A stretch of 64,000 nucleotides of DNA from Streptomyces sp. NBC_00683 (GTDB lineage: Bacteria > Actinomycetota > Actinomycetes > Streptomycetales > Streptomycetaceae). The DNA lies in NCBI RefSeq assembly GCF_036226745.1, contig NZ_CP109013.1, forward strand, positions 3,906,001-3,970,000, in the 5' to 3' direction. The notes under the pieces were generated by a model. It saw only the letters and a list, made by a program, of their open reading frames with translations, was not told where the DNA came from and searched no databases. Each line of letters opens with the position of its first letter. Position 1 is the first letter of the stretch. The position numbers and the translations under genes were made by a program. This document shows, piece after piece, positions 59,361 through 64,000 of the stretch.

Positions 59361-60623
59361 TCAGACCGCCGGCTCGGCGACCGCCCGCTCGGGAGCGACG
59401 GGTGCCGCGGCCACAGGATCCGGCAGCTTCCGCATCAGCAGCCAGTAGCCGAACGCCGCCACGGTGCCCAGCACCGCGCAGGTCACCCACAGCCAGTCCG
59501 CGCCGTAGTGGTCGATCACGAAGCCGGACATCAGCGGGGCGACGAGCGCCGCGGCGGACCATGACAGCGTGTACATGCCCTGGTAGCGGCCCCGGCCGTG
59601 TGCCGGGGAGAGCTGGACGACGATGCCCGTCTGCGTCGGGGCGTTGACGATCTCGGCGAGGGTCCAGACGCACACCGTGAGCGCGTACACGCCGACCGAC
59701 CCCGCGAAGGCCGTCAGCCCGAACCCGTACCCCGCGAGCACGGACGAGATGATCAGCAGACGGCGTGGGTCGCGGTGCTGGATGAACCGGGTGACGGGAA
59801 TCTGCAGGACCACGATCAGCACGCCGTTGACGGCGATGGCCGTGCCGAAGTCCGAGCTGGAGAACCCGTCCGCACCCATGGCCACCGGCAGCCCCAGATG
59901 CCCCTGCTGGAAGATCAGCGCGACCAGGAACGACAGCCCGACGACGCCCATGTAGCGCCCGTCGCGCAGGACCGTCATCAGCCGCACGTCGTCCGGGGCG
60001 CGGGTCCCTGCCACCCGGGGCGCCGCCTCGGGCCGGGATTCCGGCACCTTGAGGAAGACGACGACGGCGCAGACCAGCGTCATGGCGGCCTCGCCCAGGA
60101 AGCCGGCCAGATAGCTGTACTCGGCGATGAAACCTGCCGCCGCCGAGGAGATCGCGAAGCCCAGGTTGATGGCCCAGTAGTTGAGCGAGAAGGCACGCAC
60201 CCGGTCCTCGGGCCGGACGATGTCGGCCATCATCGCCTGCACGGCCGGCCGGGACGCGTTGCTGGCCATGCCGACCACGAAGGCCATGGCGGCGATCGCG
60301 GCCGGATGGACCATGAAGCCGAGGACGGCCACCGACGCCGCGGTCGACAGCTGCGCGATCAGCATGGTGGGCCGGCGTCCCAGCCGGTCCGTCATCACCC
60401 CGGCCCCGAGCGAGGAGACGACTCCGCCGAGCCCGTGGAGGGCTGCGACCAGACCGGCGTACGAGGCCGAGTAGCCCCGGTCCAGGGTCAGATAGAGCGC
60501 CATGAACGTGGCGACGAACGCCCCCAGGCGGTTGACCAGCGTGCTGGTCCACAGCCACCAGAACTCCCTGGGGAGCCCGGCAACCGTCTCGTGTGCCGCC
60601 TTCCTGAGACCGGCGACGGACAT
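59361..60623 (-). CDS. MFS transporter
   Basis: A 420-residue major facilitator with about 12 membrane helices. The loop 2-3 motif A is seen as GAGVMTDRLGRRPTMLIAQL (G-x(3)-D-R-x-G-R-R), and helices such as FVATFMALYLTL and AASVAVLGFMVHPAAIAAMA are clear. The pattern resembles drug-proton antiporters of the DHA1 group, but the substrate is unknown. ATG 60623 is used. It is convergent with the Cys-rich gene and divergent from gpmA. Confidence 0.9.
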   Translation of the reverse strand: MSVAGLRKAAHETVAGLPREFWWLWTSTLVNRLGAFVATFMALYLTLDRGYSASYAGLVAALHGLGGVVSSLGAGVMTDRLGRRPTMLIAQLSTAASVAVLGFMVHPAAIAAMAFVVGMASNASRPAVQAMMADIVRPEDRVRAFSLNYWAINLGFAISSAAAGFIAEYSYLAGFLGEAAMTLVCAVVVFLKVPESRPEAAPRVAGTRAPDDVRLMTVLRDGRYMGVVGLSFLVALIFQQGHLGLPVAMGADGFSSSDFGTAIAVNGVLIVVLQIPVTRFIQHRDPRRLLIISSVLAGYGFGLTAFAGSVGVYALTVCVWTLAEIVNAPTQTGIVVQLSPAHGRGRYQGMYTLSWSAAALVAPLMSGFVIDHYGADWLWVTCAVLGTVAAFGYWLLMRKLPDPVAAAPVAPERAVAEPAV

Positions 60624-60825
60624 AGGGCTCCCCCTGGGGACGTGCGAACGGATGCGAGCCGACAGTTTGTAAGCGGCCCTATAGCAGTCCGAACATTACG
60701 AAGACGGGGTCCCGAACCGCCACTCGATTGACGCCCATCGTCAAACGACGCGGCCCCGCACCCCCCTTTGTCCGCCCTGTGACCGGGCGCGCGGAGGCCG
60801 CGCGGGTTCGATTACGCTCGGAGTC

Positions 60826-61587
60826 ATGGCCGACGCACCGTACAAGCTGATCCTCCTCCGCCACGGCGAGAGCGAATGGAACGCCAAGAACCTGTTCACC
60901 GGCTGGGTGGACGTAGACCTCACCGACAAGGGCGAGAAGGAGGCGGTCCGCGGCGGTGAGCTGCTCAAGGACGCCGGCCTGCTCCCCGACGTCGTGCACA
61001 CCTCCCTCCAGAAGCGCGCGATCCGCACCGCCCAGCTCGGGCTGGAAGCCGCGGACCGCCACTGGATCCCCGTCCACCGCTCCTGGCGCCTGAACGAGCG
61101 CCACTACGGCGCCCTCCAGGGCAAGGACAAGGCCCAGACGCTCGCCGAGTTCGGCGAGGAGCAGTTCATGCTGTGGCGCCGCTCGTACGACACCCCGCCG
61201 CCCGCCCTCGAGGACGGCACCGAGTTCTCGCAGAGCGACGACCCGCGCTACGCCTCCATCCCCTCGGAGCTGCGCCCGCGCACGGAGTGCCTCAAGGACG
61301 TCGTCGACCGCATGCTGCCGTACTGGTACGACGGCATCGTCCCGGACCTCCTCGACGGCAAGACCGTCCTGGTCGCCGCCCACGGCAACAGCCTGCGCGG
61401 CCTGGTGAAGCACCTGGACGGCATCTCCGACGACGCCATCTCGGGCCTCAACATCCCGACCGGCATCCCGCTCGCGTACGAGCTGGACGCCGACTTCCGC
61501 CCGCTGAAGCCGGGCGGCACGTACCTCGACCCGGACGCGGCGAAGGCCGCCATCGAGGCCGTGAAGAACCAGGGCAAGAAGAAGTAA
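60826..61587 (+). CDS. gpmA: 2,3-bisphosphoglycerate-dependent phosphoglycerate mutase
   Basis: A 253-residue histidine phosphatase-fold mutase of glycolysis. The phospho-acceptor His is in [40 protein letters not shown] is the GpmA-specific block, and [20 protein letters not shown] contains the second catalytic His. ATG 60826 is the start. It interconverts 3- and 2-phosphoglycerate in the cytosol. Terminates at the hairpin 61,600-61,643; beyond it the sequence belongs to a second mobile region. Confidence 0.96.
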   Translation: MADAPYKLILLRHGESEWNAKNLFTGWVDVDLTDKGEKEAVRGGELLKDAGLLPDVVHTSLQKRAIRTAQLGLEAADRHWIPVHRSWRLNERHYGALQGKDKAQTLAEFGEEQFMLWRRSYDTPPPALEDGTEFSQSDDPRYASIPSELRPRTECLKDVVDRMLPYWYDGIVPDLLDGKTVLVAAHGNSLRGLVKHLDGISDDAISGLNIPTGIPLAYELDADFRPLKPGGTYLDPDAAKAAIEAVKNQGKKK

Positions 61588-61599
61588 GCAGAGCCGAAG

Positions 61600-61643
61600 A
61601 AGCCCCCCACCTGCGGGTTTTCCGCTTGGTGGGGGGCTTTTTG
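61600..61643 (+). terminator. Terminator of gpmA
   Basis: AAGCCCCCCACC (61600-61611) pairs with GGTGGGGGGCTT (61628-61639), with an inner GCGG/CCGC stem-loop, followed by a run of T to 61,642. Confidence 0.92.
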
Positions 61644-61686
61644 GTGCGCTGGGCCGTCTGTGGGCCGTCACATGCTCAACGGGCCG

Positions 61687-61866
61687 TCAGGCGCGGCGGC
61701 TCCAGCGGCGGATGCGGATGTCGAGGACGATCAGCAGTGCCACGGGTACGGCGATCTCTGCGGGGGCGTCAGCCCAGAGGGCGAGTGCGCCGCCGGCTGT
61801 GCCGATGAGCGCGATCGGGAGATCGCGCGGGTGGATATCGACGGTTACGCCGACGCGTGGGACCAT
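61687..61866 (-). CDS. Small membrane protein, unknown
   Basis: A 59-residue protein (MVPRVGVTVDIHPRDLPIAL) with a hydrophobic hairpin (IALIGTAGGALALWADAPAE and IAVPVALLIVLDI) ending in a basic tail (RIRRWSRRA). GGAGGG before ATG 61866 is a strong ribosome site. It resembles the small membrane (Spd-like) proteins of Streptomyces integrative elements only in size and topology. It lies between gpmA and the integrase, so whether it is element or host DNA is unclear. Confidence 0.55.
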   Translation of the reverse strand: MVPRVGVTVDIHPRDLPIALIGTAGGALALWADAPAEIAVPVALLIVLDIRIRRWSRRA

Positions 61867-62419
61867 GAAGCCCTCCAGCTGTGCTCGGTTCACTTCGCAA
61901 GGTGATTTCTGAGGCGTGGCAATGGAGGCGAATGCCGCCCCTGGCCGGGCGGCATTCGCATGCCGCATGAACTTTCCCATAGTCATCACGCGCCAGACAA
62001 ACGTGCAGCTGAAAGCCACCCTGTTCGTTTGCATAGACAGATTGTCCATGCAGATGGACAGCCAGAGAGCCCCAACATTTCTCGAAGACTCGCCAATCTT
62101 TCCAGGAGCCGTCCGTTGCGGCTCGTGGCCCCTCGTTGCCCCTCGTTGTCCCTCGTGGCCTGGTGCCGACCCGTGTCACCTCGCGCCTCCCGACCCCACA
62201 AGGTACCGGGACGATGCCGTGCGGGGAGCCGCCAGATATGAGCAACTGGTTTCCGGAACCGATTCAGGTGAACCGATTACGGACAACCGGTTATCCGTAA
62301 TCGGTTACGGATAACCGGTTCAGCCTTACCGATTTCAACCTTGCTTCGAAACTCATACTTGGAACCTAGAGCAGATTTCAGATGCGAGGTTCCGGCACCA
62401 AATCAGACGCCCTCGAGAA
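61867..62419. repeat. Non-coding region with AACCGRTT repeat cluster (62257-62340)
   Basis: No gene is seen here. Between 62,257 and 62,340 the motif AACCGATT/AACCGGTT or its complement occurs about six times. It includes a 16-bp inverted repeat with a 4-nt loop (62285-62300, 62305-62320) and an overlapping 13-bp inverted repeat (62271-62283, 62294-62306). A CCCTCGTTG-type short repeat lies near 62,130-62,155. The cluster lies 80 bp past the integrase stop, where attachment and arm-type binding sites usually sit. Confidence 0.75.
61928..61959. terminator. Hairpin in the gpmA-integrase region
   Basis: GCGAATGCCGCCC (61928-61940) and GGGCGGCATTCGC (61947-61959) make a perfect 13-bp stem with a 6-nt loop. 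It may stop integrase transcription or be a leader structure of the small membrane gene. Confidence 0.65.
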
Positions 62420-63667
62420 CTAGCCGTTACATGATTCGACGATCTGCGATCCGAAGATCGCACTGACCGCCTTGCGCGTGCGCTCCTGGCTGGACGGCAT
62501 CAGATGCGCGTACACCCGCAGCGTCAGCCCAGGGTCCGAGTGACCGAGGTACTCAGCAACTGCCTTGATGCTCTCCCCAGCGTCCAGCAGCACCGACGCG
62601 TAGAAGTGCCGCATCGCGTGCATGCCGTTCTCACGTGACTCGGCGTGCGGGGCGCCGGCCGCCGGGACCGGGATGACTCCGGCCGAGGCCAGAGCCGGTT
62701 TCCACGCCTCCTCGTTCAGCGAGGTTCGCCAAACGTGACCACCCCGCGGACCCATGAAGATGAGCCGTTTGGTCACCAGCGGTCCGCCCGCCACCTTCCA
62801 CGGCAACGTGATCTCGACCGGTGGGAACTGCTTCATGTGTGCCCGCAGCGCGTCAGCGACAGGGCCGGGAAGCGGCACATCCCGCAGCTTGCCGCCCTTG
62901 GGCGGAGCGAAGACGGGCTTGCTGCGGCTCAGCTTGAGCTGCTGGACGACGTGCAACGTGTCCGACCGGAAGTTGATCGCGTTCACCGCGACACCCAGGA
63001 TCTCGCCTTGCCGCAGGCCGCAGCCGGCGCCCAGGTCGACCATCGCCTGATACCGCTCCGGCATGCCCGCTCGCACAGCGAAGAGCCGTTTCGCCGTCCA
63101 CGGCGTGACGCGCTTCGTGTCCACGGTCGGCGGCCGTACCGAACGGGCAGCGCAAGGATTCCGAGGAAGGTGCCCGTCGTCCACGGCCGCGCTGAGAGCC
63201 GCCCGGACGTTGGAGTAGATCGTCCGGGCGTACGAGCCACGGACACCGTTCGCCTGGAGCTGCTGCACCCAGTCGCGGATGTGCGCCGGCTGAAACGAGC
63301 CAAGCGGACGCGTGCCGAGGTACGGAAACGCGTGCAGCCGGAGCTGCGACTCCATCGAGGCTTGCGTGTTGGGGTCCGCCCCTTGGGTGGACACCCAGCC
63401 CTCCGCGTACTGCTGGAAGGTGGTCCGGGCCGCGCGGGGATCGATGTACTGTCCCCGCGCCATGTCCGCTTCGGTATGGGCCAGCCACTGATCGGCAAGC
63501 CGCTTCTGTCGGTCCGGGAAGCTCTTCGACTTCTCCGTGCCGTCCGGCCCAACGTAGCGCGCACGGTAGCGGGACCCCACTCCGTAGCGATCCGACTTCA
63601 CCTTGCGGGGCTTACCGTCAGGGCCAGTCACGGTCACGAACCAGCGGTCCTGAATGTGTCCGGCCAT
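62420..63667 (-). CDS. int: Tyrosine site-specific integrase
   Basis: A 415-residue tyrosine recombinase. An AP2-like arm-binding N-terminus (HIQDRWFVTVTGPDGKPRKV, then RYRARYVGPDGTEKSKSF) precedes the SAM-like core-binding domain (TFQQYAEGWVSTQGADPNTQ). The catalytic domain has GAGCGLRQGEILGV (first Arg), MHAMRHFYASVLLDAGESIK (His-x-x-Arg), EYLGHSDPGLTLRVYAHLMP (His and nucleophile Tyr). All catalytic residues are present. ATG 63667 overlaps the xis stop by one base (TGATG), so the two are translated together. Confidence 0.94.
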   Translation of the reverse strand: MAGHIQDRWFVTVTGPDGKPRKVKSDRYGVGSRYRARYVGPDGTEKSKSFPDRQKRLADQWLAHTEADMARGQYIDPRAARTTFQQYAEGWVSTQGADPNTQASMESQLRLHAFPYLGTRPLGSFQPAHIRDWVQQLQANGVRGSYARTIYSNVRAALSAAVDDGHLPRNPCAARSVRPPTVDTKRVTPWTAKRLFAVRAGMPERYQAMVDLGAGCGLRQGEILGVAVNAINFRSDTLHVVQQLKLSRSKPVFAPPKGGKLRDVPLPGPVADALRAHMKQFPPVEITLPWKVAGGPLVTKRLIFMGPRGGHVWRTSLNEEAWKPALASAGVIPVPAAGAPHAESRENGMHAMRHFYASVLLDAGESIKAVAEYLGHSDPGLTLRVYAHLMPSSQERTRKAVSAIFGSQIVESCNG

Positions 63668-63867
63668 CAGGCAGCCACCTCGCCCCGACGGGAGTCGACC
63701 CAGGCCCGTACGTCGTCGGGGTCGAAGCGGAGGTGCCGGCCGACGCGGAAGCCGCGGGGGCCTGTCCGCTTCCGGCGCCACTGGTAGACCGTCTCGACGC
63801 TGGGAAGCTCGAACATCTCGACCAGGTCGTCAGGCGTCAGATAGCGACTCGGCAGAGGAAGCGCCAT
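63667..63867 (-). CDS. xis: Excisionase-type helix-turn-helix protein
   Basis: A 66-residue protein of the MerR/AlpA excisionase fold: YLTPDDLVEMFELPSVETVY, then QWRRKRTGPRGFRVGRHLRF and DPDDVRAWVDSRRGEVAA. Such proteins bend att DNA and direct excision. ATG 63867 has GGGAG upstream; a GTG three codons before is less likely. It is coupled to the integrase by a one-base overlap and follows the partial gene with almost no gap. Confidence 0.88.
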   Translation of the reverse strand: MALPLPSRYLTPDDLVEMFELPSVETVYQWRRKRTGPRGFRVGRHLRFDPDDVRAWVDSRRGEVAA

Positions 63868-63869
63868 AT

Positions 63870-64000
63870 TCACCACTCCCCCTCGTCGACCAGATCCGCC
63901 ATGGCTTCACGGGCGGTTTCGCGATTGAGCTGGAGACCCCGGGCGATGGTCGCGGCGAGGACGGATTCGCCGGGTGAGTGGCCGTGGCCTGCGTACTGCC
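63870..64000 (-). CDS. Partial hypothetical protein at the right edge
   Basis: The C-terminal 42 codons or so are visible: GHGHSPGESVLAATIARGLQ, LNRETAREAMADLVDEGEW, stop at 63870-63872, 2 bp before the excisionase ATG. The helical pattern with ARGLQLNRETAREAMADLVD could be part of a small HTH protein. It is the third gene of the xis-int unit; the start is outside the window and the family is not recognised. Confidence 0.6.
   Translation of the reverse strand, partial: QYAGHGHSPGESVLAATIARGLQLNRETAREAMADLVDEGEW

Larger units (their letters stand above)
61687..64000. mobile_element. Left end of a second integrative element, incomplete
   Basis: An intact integrase-excisionase pair with a further small gene upstream reads out of the window on the right. 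The order (DNA-binding gene, xis, int, att) is that of Streptomyces integrative elements. The left limit was not found: no tRNA or recognisable duplicated gene end lies between gpmA and the integrase. Confidence 0.7.

Overview
The window is high-GC actinobacterial chromosome and almost certainly Streptomyces. The evidence is third-position G/C bias, frequent GTG starts, overlapping stop/start codons, and a gene order that I recall from the S. coelicolor core region running from groEL2 to gpmA. That order is groEL2, cold-shock protein, CysO-like protein, thrC, otsA/otsB, nagK-nagA, cdgB, terD, then msiK, cysS-ispF-ispD-carD, phoP-phoR/phoU and gpmA. Assignments come from reading the translations and motifs; no database search was run.

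Layout. Positions 1-9.9 kb hold a DinB-like fragment, groEL2 with a CIRCE operator, a cold-shock protein, a CysO-type sulfur carrier, thrC behind a SAM-I riboswitch, a GT81 glycosyltransferase, the trehalose genes otsA and otsB, and an orphan sugar-binding lipoprotein. Positions 10-13.3 kb hold amino-sugar and sugar-phosphate metabolism (nagK-nagA behind a DasR-like site, and a PfkB kinase). Positions 13.4-26.1 kb hold envelope and signalling genes: a CBM-like membrane protein, the diguanylate cyclase CdgB, TerD, two secreted or lipid-anchored metallopeptidases, a beta-propeller lipoprotein coupled to an ankyrin protein, and an HbpS-SenS-SenR-type redox/heme sensing set. Positions 26.2-33.2 kb hold a pentapeptide-repeat protein, three oxidoreductases, an acetyltransferase and a secreted TNT-like NAD glycohydrolase followed by a candidate immunity gene.

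A genomic island occupies 33,254-43,232. It is bounded by a perfect 50-bp direct repeat that contains the 3' part of tRNA-Thr(UGU); the intact tRNA is at the right end. The cargo is a NaeI-like type IIE restriction endonuclease, a Vsr nickase and a C5 cytosine methyltransferase. These are preceded by a three-gene run (degenerate HNH/zinc protein, ParB-like protein, SNF2-type helicase) and by XRE and AbrB-like regulators. The island's integrase is a remnant: its N-terminal part is missing, its catalytic tyrosine appears as serine, and it is fused to a frameshifted HD-domain fragment.

Positions 43.4-61.6 kb return to core genes: msiK (the shared ATPase of sugar ABC importers), a nucleotidyltransferase, a DoxX-like membrane protein, a Nudix protein, rlmB, cysS, ispF-ispD, carD, the phosphate regulon phoP-phoR with divergent phoU and a PHO box between them, a 49-residue cysteine-rich protein, an MFS transporter and gpmA. 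From about 61.7 kb to the right edge a second integrated element begins, with an intact tyrosine integrase coupled to a MerR/excisionase-type protein and a cluster of AACCGRTT repeats beyond the integrase 3' end. It runs out of the window.
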